Source: Trichosphaerium sp. ATCC 40318 (Eukaryota > Discosea > Flabellinia > Trichosidae). Taken from it: a stretch of DNA of 64,000 nucleotides. Positions within the stretch are counted from its first letter, which is position 1, and every line of letters starts with the position of its first letter. Shown one piece after another: positions 1 to 13,865 of this stretch. Location of the stretch: NCBI GenBank assembly GCA_038496445.1, contig JALMLS010000175.1, forward strand, positions 124,001 through 188,000, in the 5' to 3' direction. Both the position numbers and the translations under genes were made by a program. Below the pieces are notes generated by a model. It worked only from the letters and a program-made list of their open reading frames with translations. It made no database searches and was not told the origin of the DNA.

Positions 1-2
1 CG

Positions 3-408
3 TCCAACGCTTGTCCACAACACTTTAGGATACTTGTACGCTTTAAAAATCAACAAAGGAGAAAACTTTAGTGCTTTTTTTGTCGAAATTGTTTGACGGT
101 TTGCACGCTTCACATGCGAATAGTTTTTGGTTTGTTTGGTTTTCTTCCAAGTAACTTTCCTTGTTTTTTCTTGTTTCGTACAACAAAGTTCATGGTTAAC
201 TATAATGCAGGAGTCATTGTTGAATGTTGGTCAGCCGTTGATAAGAGCTTGGGCTATAGTTTGTTTAATGTCTGGAAGGTCTTCGAAGGCCTTAAAGATA
301 ATTAAGAAGCATGGTAAGAAGGAAAAAGATTCTTTAGTACAGAGTGCTGTTAATGGAGCATCAACAGCATATATTGTACGTGGTGTTTATGTACAGAAAC
401 GCTTTTAA
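3..408 (+). CDS. 3' end of an unrecognised gene (partial)
   Basis: Only the end of this gene is in the window. The best-supported part is a terminal exon at 210-408 that follows a good acceptor (branch-like TAAC, then TGCAG) and encodes about 65 residues ending in YVQKRF. It is basic, with KALKIIKKHGKK, and has no motif I recognise. A short upstream exon at 3-35 can be joined in frame through a GTACGC donor. That would make an intron of about 174 nt, long for this window, so the join is uncertain. The frame and acceptor are visible; calling it a gene is inference. Confidence 0.35.
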
Positions 409-726
409 TAGATTAAAAAAAATATGAGAAAATCAAAAAAAAAAGTACAAACAATAAAAAGTGTATTATAGCAATAGAGTGCAGATTAATCTTATGGGCT
501 GTACATATCCATTAAATACTAACTCGTGTATATCTTTCTTTAAAAGTGTTGTATAATGTAATACAAATGTTGCTTCAACGAAGACGTGCAAAAAAAGTCC
601 AACTTTTTCAAGCTTGTTATTTTTTTGTTAACTAAAGTATTTACGCTTGCTATTGAGCGTAGCGCCCAAGTAGAGTTTAACCTAAAGATTGTTTTCAACA
701 AAAAAAGCGCTAGCTTGTGTCACAAT
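409..726. other. intergenic spacer
   Basis: AT-rich spacer between the end of the first partial gene and the glucosidase start. The reading frame of the glucosidase signal peptide stays open upstream to about 586, but the first ATG in it is at 727. I see no RNA gene or repeat here. Confidence 0.5.
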
Positions 727-3700
727 ATGGCCTTCGTCAATTTGTGTTTATTGCTGTTAATTGGCTTTTCATGTTGTTTTTCTCAACGCACGTGTATAAG
801 AGATAAGTTTCCAAGGAGGTACAAATTTGTTTTCTGTTTTTCTGTTATTTTACTTATTATCTAGCGACTGTGGATACATAGGTATAGATGAGAAAGAATG
901 CGAGGACAGAGGTAAACTTCTAGGTGTTTTTCGAAAAAAAACTTTTCGTATTCTTCCAAACTTACATTTCGACTCTTAAAAACGCATCTCGTAGGATGTT
1001 GTTGGCATCCTCTTGATAACCAGCCTTACTGCTTTCACCAGAATGGTTATAATTGCCAAAACTATAAAGTAGCAAGCAAAGAAACGACTTCAAATGGCGC
1101 TGATTTGCTTCTTGAACTCCAAGGTGATGGTTGCCAGCTATATGGTCCAGACGTAAAGCAAATACAAGTTAGTTTGTACCATGAAACAGGCACGTGTTAT
1201 TACATAACTCCACACGAACAGTTAACTCATGAGAACTCGCAGAACACAGAACAAGAATTAAGATTTTTGATCCAAACGAAGAAAGATATGAAATTCCAAA
1301 TGAGGTTTTACCACGTGAGACCATTACAGCTATGCCTAAAAACGTTGATGTGGATGTATCATTTACGGAGAATCCTTTCGGGTTTGCGGTCACTAGAGGT
1401 ACAAAATGCGGTTTTCGTTGCTATTCTCATTTTTTTCAGTTGAAGATGATGTAACTCTTTTTAACTCAACTACAACGCTTGACTTGCCATACTTTAATGG
1501 CTTGATATTTGAGAATCAGTATCTAGAACTTTCTACAATGTTCCCAGAACCAGAGTTTCACATCTACGGACTTGGTAAATACAATAAAACAACAAAAAGA
1601 AAAACGCATTAATGCTCCTTTACAAATAGGTGAAAAAGTGAGACCTTTGGCACTTGATGCACCTCGCACATATACACTATGGAATGTTGATGCTGCTACA
1701 CCAAGAAACCAGGTATAACTGTTTCTAAGCGCATGCTAATTTGGTTAATTTCTAGAACGTTTATGGAAGTCACCCTTTCTATCTTCAAGTGTTAGAATCT
1801 GGAAACGCTCATGGTGTCGTATGTACCCATTTAACATTTAGAATTTAAAGGAAGTTTAGCTATTGCTTAATAGTAATGGTATGGATGTAGATATTAATCC
1901 TAAATACCTAACGTTCAAGGCTATTGGCGGGTACAAAACAAAGAAAAATCCAAGAATGTATTATATCTTATTACCTTTAGTATTCTTGATTTCTATTTCT
2001 TCAGTGGTCCTTCAGCGAAAGACGTTATAGCACAATATCAATCTTTTATTGGATACACCATTATGCCTCCTTACTGGGCTCTTGGTTGGCATCAATGTAA
2101 ATACGGGTGGCCTAATTTAGACGTCATCAAATTCGTCGTTGATAAATACAGAGAAGTTAATCTTCCTTTGGACACAATATGGACAGATATTGAGTAAGTA
2201 CAATCGGCACCAGGTTATGCAGCCCTCTAAACTTTCATTTAGTTACATGCTGGACTACAAGGATTTTACTTGGGATCCAGTAAACTTTCCTGAAGCACAA
2301 GTCGCTGTAAGAACTTTAACTCCCAATCCCTTTGTAGAATCCGAGTGCTAATGTAGTATAGGACTATATAAAAGTACTACATGCACAGAATCAAAGGTAT
2401 ATCGTTATTGTTGATCCTGGCATTAAAGTTGAGAGTGGATATGGCCCATACGAAAGAGGACTACAGCAGGGTACTAACCAACCAACAAAAAAGCTGTTTA
2501 ATTATTTTAGATATTTTCATCAAAGATGCTCAAGGAGCTCCTTTTGTTGGTGAAGTATGGCCAGGAAAGGTATGAGATCGGATTAAATAACTCTTAAATA
2601 ACTGAATACGATTGGCTAGACTACTTTTCCAGCTTTTCTTGACCCACGTGCTGCATCTTATTGGAAAGACGAAATACAACGCTGGTGGGAAAAAACACCT
2701 GTTGATGGCATCTGGATAGACATGAACGAGATTGCAAATTTTTGTGATGGAGCATGTGAAGATACGACTGACAAAAATGTAAACAGAAGGTACAAAGAAA
2801 ACCAAACACAAAAACCGCAACTTAACTTTGTGTTTAATTAAGTGACAATCAGCAAAAGAAGTCAGCAGTTAATTTTGATCCAAACAACCCTCCGTATAAA
2901 ATTAACAACTTCAATGATCGCGCTCCACTCAATACCAAAACTGTGTCACCTGATGCAACTCAAGAATACAGTACGTCAGCAAAAACAAAGAAAAACTCGT
3001 CTAACACCTTGGTGTTTTTTTTAGATGGCAAAAAGTACTTGGAGTATGATATTCATAACCTCTACGGATTGACTGAAAGCATCGTAACTAATGACGTTAT
3101 GCTCTCTTTAACAAACAAGAGAACTTTCATATTAAGTAGGTCTACTTTCCCAGGTGTAGGTCATCACGCAGGACATTGGCTAGGTGATAACTTTGCAACG
3201 GTACAAAATAAAAAAAATAATTCACGTGGACATCTTAGTCATAAATTATTAGTGGGAAGACTTGTATCTATCTATTCCTGGAACATTAAACTTTCAGTTT
3301 TTTGGTGTTCCTTATGTAGGCGCTGATATTTGTGGGTTTATTTATGATTCTACAGAAGAGCTTTGTGCTCGATGGATGCAGTTGGGTAGTTTCTATCCTT
3401 TTGCTAGAAATCACGGCGCTATAAATACTTCACCACAAGAACCATATATTTGGCCTCTGGTCACAGAGACATCAAGAACATACTTGGAACTTAGATGTAC
3501 GAAATAGTCAACAAGAAAAATATAAGAATTGTCTTTTTTGACTTTTTATATCATAGATGCCATGCTTCCGTACTATTACACCTTGTTCTGGAAATCGCAT
3601 ACTGAGGTAATGCTGTTTGTTTTTATATGCACTGATATTGGATTAAGGGTGGTGTTGTTTGGGAACCACTATTTTTCGAGTTTCCTCAAGATGCCACAAC

Positions 3701-4595
3701 CTTTGATATTGATAGACAATTTCTGCTTGGTCCTGCTGTTCTTGTCACACCTGTACTCACACAAGGTAGAGATAATTTCTAACCCGTGCTTTTCAACAAG
3801 TAACTTTACTTAAGGCGCTTCAACTGTAAGAGGGTACTTTCCATCTGCAACGTGGTATGACTTTTTCACGCTTGACAAAATCAATGGTCCAGGATATAGA
3901 ACACTTGATGCACCTATACTCCATATGCCTGTTCACGTGCGTCTCATAATAATATGAGTTTATACGTCTCTTATTATAAATAGGTTCGTGCTGGTTACAT
4001 TATACCTATGTCTCTTTATCCGAAGTTGACAACAGAAGAGACAAGAATGACTCCATTCAAATTCCTTGCTATCTTGGATGAACAGGTTTTGAAAACAGAT
4101 TTTGGGTTTGTCTAATGTATTGCAAAGGGAAAAGCGGAAGGTGAGTTATTCTGGGATGACGGTACAAGCATACATCCAAACGGAGGCGGGGAGATTATCT
4201 TCATACAACTCTCAGTGGAAACTACAAGTACCTTCTTTTACTGTTTAGTGTTTTCCACCGACATTTATTAGATTCAAACGGATCTTTCCGTACATCTGGT
4301 ACCTTTGACTACAGTGCTCCTCAAATCATTGGTAAGTAGTGTAAAATAATGTAAGCTTACATATTTGGTAGGACAAGTAGTAGTAATAGGTATTGTGAGG
4401 CCACCTGTATCTGCATCTGCAAACGGACAATCATGTGAGTATTTATGCTGTTTTTCCAACACTTTGATTGACTTCATTGTAGTACAACCTAGCGACATTG
4501 AATACGACCCTAAAACTACAAAAGCTACTTTCAACCTGGAATCTTTGAATATTAGTGTCGCATCACCTCTAGCTGTCCTTTGGCAAATAGGATGA
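727..4595 (+). CDS. secreted GH31 alpha-glucosidase with trefoil domain
   Basis: Glycoside hydrolase family 31, of the acid alpha-glucosidase/sucrase-isomaltase type, which releases glucose from alpha-glucans. The ATG at 727 opens a signal peptide ([19 protein letters not shown]). A P-type trefoil domain follows (about 850-1050) with the typical CEDRG/CCWHP spacing. The GH31 core then runs in order: [15 protein letters not shown] (about 2050-2095); WTDI (about 2181); the nucleophile motif GIWIDMNE (about 2707-2730); HWLGDN with the acid/base Asp (near 3186); and [12 protein letters not shown] (about 3305-3340). Beta-sandwich domains follow, and the gene stops at 4595. It is split by about 15 or more short introns, and a few joins (for example 1150-1260 and 4090-4270) are not fully resolved. 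The signal peptide and trefoil suggest a lysosomal, digestive or secreted enzyme. The family call is firm; the substrate is inferred. Confidence 0.93.
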
Positions 4596-5310
4596 GCACA
4601 ATGCATAAATAACATGAAGCTTTTCTCGACTTACTTCCCACGTGCGTTTTATTTGAGTTATTACTAGTATTTCAGCGTTCGGGCTTGTCCTCACTATAAA
4701 TTGTATTGATTTCTTGTGGTATATATAGGAACAAGAGGGCCTTAGAGTCCAATCCTTTACCTGTTTTTGTACAATTCCATATTCAAATGCGTCCAGCAGT
4801 TTTTTTTGTTATTAGGGTTAGCAACTTAGATAATTCACAAATATGCAGATTTTAGATAGCAGATTTTTCTGTACCTTATTTGACAATGGGTTTCGTCTAG
4901 TTTAGGACCCAGCACCCTACACGCACGACAAAGGTAGCTCTAATTGTTTAAGTCATTTTCATTTTCCAGCTAGTGTAAACCAGCTACGAAGAATTGTACA
5001 TACGGTACCAAAAAAATGAAGAAAAAAAAGGATTTTTGTCTGCACTTGAATTTCAATATGGGAATACATAGGCAAAGTCATTCAGCGCACCAAACCCCTT
5101 TTCAGGATGATGCGAATACAATAGATCGCCACCTACACACTACAAAGAATACATGGCTTCTTAAGTCACGTGCTTGCTACACGTGACTTCGTATGAAAAC
5201 AAAACTGAACCACCGTTTCTAATCAGCACAAACATCAACTCCGATACTCATTAACGTGTGATTACGCAATTGCGTCAAACACTTCCTCACCTTGCGCTAG
5301 TGTTGTAGAA
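4596..5310. other. intergenic spacer
   Basis: About 700 bp between the glucosidase and the F-box gene. It has no convincing exon on either strand. It contains a perfect 10-bp inverted repeat built on CACGTG (5163-5189) and another CACGTG near 4640. Confidence 0.55.
5163..5189. repeat. inverted repeat of two CACGTG boxes
   Basis: Perfect 10-bp arms, AAGTCACGTG (5163-5172) and CACGTGACTT (5180-5189), separated by 7 bp. It lies about 120 bp upstream of the F-box gene ATG at 5311. It could be a paired bHLH-type binding site or a hairpin. The symmetry is seen directly; the function is inferred. Confidence 0.6.
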
Positions 5311-6291
5311 ATGCAATGCACGCTACTAGACCTCCCACCCGAGATGCTATGCCTTATATTCAATCGCTTGAACCTAACTCGGTTTTCGGTCGCGCAAACA
5401 TGCCAACACTTAGCGCATATTATACACACCTACCTTGGGTACAAACGGGCGTATATTAGAACACCTGCGCACGTCAAGCGTATAAGTAAATTTCAAGGGA
5501 TTCTGAAAAGAACGCACGTGTTCTACCATCGAAGAGACATTCACGACGTCGTTTCGCTTATGTCAGGTGTAAGAACTATAGACTTAAAACATGCTCAAGT
5601 AACTGATGAAGGTATAAAAGCGCTGGCAGGTGTTCACACTATAGATTTGCGTTATACGCCTATTACAGATGAAGGTTTAAAGGCGTTAGCAGGTGTACAT
5701 TCGATTAATATTCAAGGATGCAAGGTGACAGACGAAGGTATTGCACCGTTAGCTGGCGTTCACACCATTTGCATTGGGTTCACTGGAGTCACTGATAAAG
5801 GTGTTAAAGCACTAAAAGGAGTTCACTCAATCAACTTGAGAAATACTCTTGTAACAAATGAAGGAATTAAAGCGCTTGCAGGAACACATACAATCAATTT
5901 ACGAGACAATAGTGCAATAACAGATGATGGTGTGCTAGCATTGAAAGGTGTTCATCGTATCAACTTGAGCGGATGTAATATCACAGGGAAATGTCTTGAT
6001 GCACTTACTGGGGTACATACAATTAATCTAAAATGGTGTGGTTCCATAACAGACAAAGATATTAAAGCGTTAGCAGGTGCACATAATGTTAATTTATACG
6101 GATGCTTTCAGGTATCCGATATTGGTGTCAAGTACCTTATTGGTGTCCATACAATAGATCTAGGTCTGACTGGAGTAACTAATGAAGGAGTGAAAGCACT
6201 CATAGGAACACACACATTGAAAGTAGCATTTACTGAAGTGACAGACGAGTGTATCAACACTTTGAAAGTACAAATTGTGTCTACCAATTAA
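5311..6291 (+). CDS. F-box and leucine-rich-repeat protein (intronless)
   Basis: A 326-residue single-exon protein. Residues about 5-50 look like an F-box (LPPEMLCLIFNRLN, then CQHLAHII), the Skp1-binding module of SCF ubiquitin ligases. From about residue 85 to the end it is made of short LRR-like units of about 20-24 residues with a core like LAGVHTIDL followed by TDEGIKAL, related to the AMN1/LRR_CC class. The repeats should form the substrate-binding solenoid. A longer paralogue of the same design lies at 45948-47306. Unlike most of its neighbours it has no intron. Such repetitive F-box genes also occur in large DNA viruses of protists, so retrotransposition or transfer is possible but not shown. 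F-box plus LRR is confident; the target is unknown. Confidence 0.88.
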   Translation: MQCTLLDLPPEMLCLIFNRLNLTRFSVAQTCQHLAHIIHTYLGYKRAYIRTPAHVKRISKFQGILKRTHVFYHRRDIHDVVSLMSGVRTIDLKHAQVTDEGIKALAGVHTIDLRYTPITDEGLKALAGVHSINIQGCKVTDEGIAPLAGVHTICIGFTGVTDKGVKALKGVHSINLRNTLVTNEGIKALAGTHTINLRDNSAITDDGVLALKGVHRINLSGCNITGKCLDALTGVHTINLKWCGSITDKDIKALAGAHNVNLYGCFQVSDIGVKYLIGVHTIDLGLTGVTNEGVKALIGTHTLKVAFTEVTDECINTLKVQIVSTN

Positions 6292-6386
6292 TAAGTCCTA
6301 GAGGCATTGAGAAGTGTACCACATGTAAAAAATACCATACTTGTATCATTTTGACAACAAGAATATTGTAATTATTGTCTGAGCAG

Positions 6387-6716
6387 AAGCTATTTTGGTA
6401 GGCACGGATCTTGTCTATGTTACCAAAGTATGTGAAACCCAAAGCACTAAAGGTGGATTAGCAATAGGTCCATCAATTGGTTGGATGGGGCTGAGTCGCT
6501 AAAAAACATGTCAAGCTAATTCAAATAAATTTCGGCTTTAGTCAAAAACCAGTTTGATTTGAAGATGCAAACTCAGCTTTTTCGTACTATGTTGGGGCGC
6601 TGGTTGGTAAAACAGTATGGGAGGCTACTCCTTGGGGCTATTTAGAGCTCTTTGATCTTCCTTACGTTGGATTCTGCAGTGCCTTTGGTTTATCCGTTGG
6701 CGTCACTATAACGGTA
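6387..6716 (+). pseudogene. possible membrane-protein gene fragment
   Basis: Two stretches read like exons but have no start upstream. At 6387-6500, after TGAGCAG, a frame reads LVGTDLVYVTKVCE and then GGLAIGPSIGWMG before a stop. At about 6557-6716 another frame reads SAFSYYVGALVGKTVWEA and later GFCSAFGLSVGVTIT, which looks like membrane-spanning sequence. Simple splicing does not join them cleanly. The intronless F-box gene ends only about 95 bp upstream, so this may be the remnant of a gene whose 5' part is lost. Low confidence; it could also be a real small gene with unusual splicing. Confidence 0.3.
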
Positions 6717-6877
6717 ATAACAGCACAAGCTGTATTCATACAACTCATCACCAGGCAATACAACTGCTATGATAACTTCGCTAGTTGGCAGATGCACGCG
6801 AAAATTCAAATGAACTCGAGATTAGTCCAACTAAAGTCAAGACGTCAGAACTCGAAAAGTAACGTTAAAACGCGAGA

Positions 6878-8848
6878 ATGGGTAACAAATTACCAGAGAG
6901 AGCTAGACATTCAATAAAAGCTGTTAAAAAAGACGGCCATACTGAATTAAATCTAAAAGATTGCGAACTGTCACAAGTGCCTTCTAAATTGAAGAAATTC
7001 GCCCAAATACAAGTATTAAATCTATCTCAGAACCATATTGGATGGATTCCGCCATTCATAAAGAATTTGGGCCAGTTGCGAGAACTATTACTAGAAGGTA
7101 ATGAATTGACGTCCATACCCGAAGAATTATACAAGTACGCCCTTCACAAAAGTATTGCGTTTTTTTAAATACCGCCAAGGTTAAAGTTCCTAAAAGTCCT
7201 CGATTTATCAGGCAACGACATCCCAATAGTACGTCATACTTCTAAATTGCGATTTAATTAAACTTTACCAAAAAAAGCATTAACATTTTTTGTAAACCAA
7301 TAATTAGCGCAATAACAGCGCGATACGCATCAAACTCATACGGAAACTAGATCCCACAAGGCATTGGCGGCCTTGCAAGCCTCGAGAGTTTTAACATCTC
7401 CTACACTTTGATCACTAAACTATCAGACGAATACATACACATGAAGACGCTTAAAAAATTATACATGCGTAATGTAAGGATGAAGTCTATACCATCTCAA
7501 ATATTAAAAATGAATCAATTAGAAGAGCTAGATATCTCTGGTGAGTCATTTGATTTGTAAATCACAGCTTCGGAGCAATGACATATTCACTCTCTTTTTT
7601 TTTAGCAAATCCCTTGGGAAGCATCCCAGACGAGATTGGAGAGCTTGTGAACTTGAAATTGATAGGATTGGGTGAATGTAGCTTAGAAGGTTGTCCAGAC
7701 ATTGTCACGTTGTTAACTAATTTAACGGATCTTGGAATTTACGGCAACAACCTTGGTACGCTAACGAAAAAAAGAAAAAAAAAATTGGCTCATTAAATTT
7801 ATCACTGTCTTCTACGCAACGTGATTTATTTTATAATAAGGTGATATGACTGCGTTCCCTATTGGTGTCCTCTCAAAACTTGTCACGCTCAATATGTCTA
7901 ACGCTAACCTAACGTACGCAAATACTTTTTTTTGTATTTCCCTTAATAGTTTTCGCAAATTAGACATGTACCACGCCAAATTGGTAAATGTCCCAGCTTG
8001 AAAATTCTAGATGTGAGCGAGAACAGACTAAGACGCCTCCCACGCGAAATTGGACATGTTGGTGATAGCCTAAGGTAATTGTTTAAAGAACTTTCGGAGT
8101 TTTATTGTAATTAAATGTAAAACTCATTTTTTGTGCTTAAATACTTACCTTCTGAGATAGAAAATTACTCCTCAATAGTAATCAAATAGACGAACTTCCA
8201 GGCGAGTTATCACTTTTAGACCCTTCTCTAAAGCTTGATTTGGGTGGCAATAATTTGCGTGTAAGTTTGTTTTAGAAAGTAATTGACAAGGATTTATTCA
8301 TAACTTGTTTAGGAACCCTACAAGACGTGGTTCAATCGTGGTGTTCCTTCACTATTCGAAGAGCTCCTACCTAAATGCCATGGTACGCTGAAAACAAATC
8401 TTTACATTCGAATGTTATTGCTAATTAGTTACCCTTTCATACAGCCTACGGTCCAAACTGTGATGTTGATGGACTAGCCGCGTACAACTCAGACGCGAAG
8501 CAACCAAGCGAATTTAAAATCTTAGCAAAAGATTACAAGGTAATAGATTGTTAATTAATTTCTTGGCTTTCTTAATGCGTTAATAGGGAAGAAAGAGAGT
8601 GACAGGTGGTGATGAGTTTGAAGTAGCTATAATCCCAATGCTTGACGATAATAATGTACTACAAGTAAAAGCAGTTGTAAAAGATCAAAGAGACGGATCA
8701 TACGTGCGTTATAGTTGTTTTGCAAGTCCTACTTATAATTTTCTAGTCTGTCTTCTACAACGCCCCAAAAAGTGGTGTATACAATGTACAGTGCTCCACA
8801 GAAGGCGAACCGGTTAAAGGAAGCCCTTGGAAGTTGACAGTAGCATAA
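6878..8848 (+). CDS. leucine-rich-repeat protein with C-terminal filamin repeat
   Basis: A multi-exon gene with about ten short introns. The ATG at 6878 gives MGNKLPERARHS, a possible N-myristoylation start. About ten typical 23-residue LRRs follow, with signatures such as LNLSQNHIGWIPPFIKNL, LDLSGNDIP, IPDEIGELVNLKLIGL and LDVSENRLRRLPREIG. After the LRRs (from about 8445) comes one immunoglobulin-like filamin/ABP280 repeat: AYGPNCD at its start, GGDEFEVAI and VKDQRDGSY in the middle, then GVYNVQCSTEG and KGSPWKLTVA at the stop (8848). Ras-suppressor or SHOC2-like LRRs bind small GTPases, and filamin repeats bind membrane receptors or actin regulators, so a cortical scaffold is plausible (inference). 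The acceptor of the second exon (near 7180) is uncertain. Confidence 0.85.
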
Positions 8849-8871
8849 GGAGGTGGATTTTGACAAACTCC

Positions 8872-9100
8872 ATGTGTCAACTTGAAACTTGCGAAAACGC
8901 AAATAAGAAACGCTTGCTAGTTGACGTGACGCGGATACTTGTACAAATAAATAATTTACGAGCGAACGTTCCTTTAGACGCTTTGGGTTAAAAGTTATTG
9001 AAATAGTAAGTTTGGTAACACAAATTAGGACACAAGTAACGGATCAACCATGGAGCACAGTAATGGCCTGAGATAACCTCAATACGTTGATTGGCCAATC
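8872..9100 (+). pseudogene. frameshifted coding remnant
   Basis: From the ATG at 8872 a frame reads about 39 coding-looking residues (KKRLLVDVTRILVQINNL, then VPLDALG) and stops at a TAA just after a GGG run near 8990. The frame shifted by one base continues smoothly with LKVIEIVSLVTQIRTQV and DQPWSTVMA, then meets TGA and TAA stops within otherwise coding-like sequence. This is what a decaying gene with a one-base deletion looks like. A sequencing error at GGG or an unusual intron are alternatives. I do not recognise the family. Confidence 0.35.
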
Positions 9101-9246
9101 CGTTTAATTGCCATTGTAAGTCTTTCTGGTGCCTTTTCTGTATCCAGTTGAGTAAAAATAAACTAGTTGTAACATTAAACTAGCGGCTGCGTACGTTTTT
9201 GAAATTAACGGGTTTGACACAGATAACAGTTTAACTGCAAAGCGAC

Positions 9247-9549
9247 TTGCCATACAGCGCTTATGAACACAGCGTTGAAAAACGGGTTCTTTTCCCGTTG
9301 TTGGTAGAACGTGACACTAACTTTTGCCAAATACAGTTTCAACTTACCACAACGCCCTCAAACATATCTGGTTTTCTGTGGCACATTTATGGTGAGTTGT
9401 ACCAAGTACGCATGATTTTAAGAAACTACTCAGCACTATCGCAAAGAAAACGCATTGAGCTTGCCACTAGAATTCTTAACAAGGTTTTGGCTATCAAACG
9501 GGTTCAACAAACAAGTTTTTATGTTGTTCGTTCCAGCGTATCAAATTGA
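9247..9549 (+). other. open frame of uncertain status
   Basis: An open frame of 100 codons with no suitable ATG at its start. Part of it (RKRIELATRILNKVLAI) looks coding, and GTGAGTTG near 9391 could be a donor. An overlapping frame from about 9505 (FVPAYQIDPKRVCAFVNG) also looks plausible. This may be an exon of a gene continuing to 10677, or more of the decayed sequence just upstream. No family is recognised. Confidence 0.2.
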
Positions 9550-9697
9550 CCCCAAGCGCGTTTGTGCCTTTGTAAACGGCGCACCGGCACAGTTTTTAGT
9601 GGGCAAACTCAGGTTAAGGCACCACGAAAAAGCAAACAAAATTCATACCAAACTCATCAACAACAGCTCACGCAAAAAAACAACAAATACTCAATCA

Positions 9698-10677
9698 TGG
9701 ATTACCACTACACAACCCCTTTGGCCTCCGAGAACCCAAAAACAACCTTTAGATCACGAAATTACTCCGACGAAGAAGTAAAACAAGGTTACCGAGCCAT
9801 CTACGAGATCGAACCAGAGACCCCTTACAACACGACGAGCGACCTTATTGGCTATCACACAACCACCGGGTATAACGAAAGCAGTTTTTATGACGGTTTT
9901 ACGTTCAATTATGGCTCAAATCAAGCTCTAGTTAGCAATTCTTTCTTGCAGAAACCAGCATCGCCTATGATATTCTAGATCGTTGCGAAAGACATGTATC
10001 AGGTGTGCTTTTTCTTACGAGGTCCCTAACTTTTGTAATCTACTCTACCCTCAGATTTGCCACCCTACAACTTAGAACAGCCGCTTGCGCTCGCGAGAAC
10101 ACCATCCCTTGTAGATATTTGGAAGCTTTCGCGGTACCGCCTTCGTTGCTTTCGCTTTGCTTTTAAGACATGTGCTTACCTCGTTTTTTTTCCAACGAAC
10201 ACAGGTTCTAGCGCGTGTCGCCATAGCATGGCACCCACTGTAGACTACTGTACATAAATAATACGCTTGAACTCAATCAACTCTTTTTTTTATTTTCCCT
10301 TTCTTCCCTTGACCTTTAAACACGGCTCAACTAACCTTTCTGCTCTAGCTTGCGCTTCTTTCGGACTTGTGGTGTTGCGAAATTCTGCCTAGTACAGTTT
10401 TCCCGTTTTGTCTTATTATTCTTCCTGTTTGTCCATTTTTTTTTTTCTATTCCTTACCTGTTGTAAACTCCTCACAACTTGTCTTTAGCCTGTTAAAACA
10501 ACACCACCCGAAACCGTGCTAATTGTCTACGTGTGCATTGCGCTTTGTTTACCCCTTTACGAAGCGTGGATGGTATATAGACGCCTTAGTTATGGCTCCA
10601 GTGATTATGTGGTACCAGCCAACGTATTTGGCTTGATTTTTATAGCCATTCGCTTTGCCCTGGTTGGCAGACGCTAG
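9698..10677 (+). CDS. hypothetical multi-exon protein with C-terminal membrane segments
   Basis: The ATG at 9698 starts an acidic, Tyr/Thr-rich N-terminus (MDYHYTTPLASENPK, then YSDEEVKQGYRAIYEIEPE). After an acceptor near 9951 (TTCTTGCAG) a frame reads ETSIAYDILDRCERHVS, and a further exon after 10054 reads DLPPYNLEQPLALARTPS. The last supported exon (about 10491-10677) has two hydrophobic stretches: TVLIVYVCIALCLPLYEAW, and VFGLIFIAIRFALVG before the stop. The exons between 10130 and 10490 are not resolved. It is unrecognised, probably a small membrane protein. The individual exons are suggestive; the complete model is inference. Confidence 0.4.
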
Positions 10678-10746
10678 TTACCGCGACGTTTTGCTGGGTT
10701 ATATGTACATTTTATTTTACTATTTGGTGTTTGATTGACGAAGGAT

Positions 10747-13740
<2,994 letters not shown>

Positions 13741-13865
13741 GGGTTTGTAAATATAATACTTGTTGCGTAGGAGCTGATCTAAAGTGGATTCTACAAGTCA
13801 ATATAGTTCAAACTTCAAAACTGAGAATATTAAGTTTAGCACGCTCGTAGGGTTTGTGCGGTTCA
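13741..13865. promoter_or_regulatory. bidirectional promoter MCM8 / TraB gene
   Basis: The two start codons, MCM8 at 13740 (-) and the TraB gene at 13866 (+), are only 125 bp apart and point away from each other. The promoter and both 5' untranslated regions must fit here or overlap the genes. No clear TATA box is visible. Confidence 0.55.

Noticed and set aside
8872-9100. Alternative genetic code reading TAA/TGA as sense
   Set aside because: All well-supported genes in the window end at normal TAA, TAG or TGA codons and contain none in frame, so the stops in this stretch mark decay or error.
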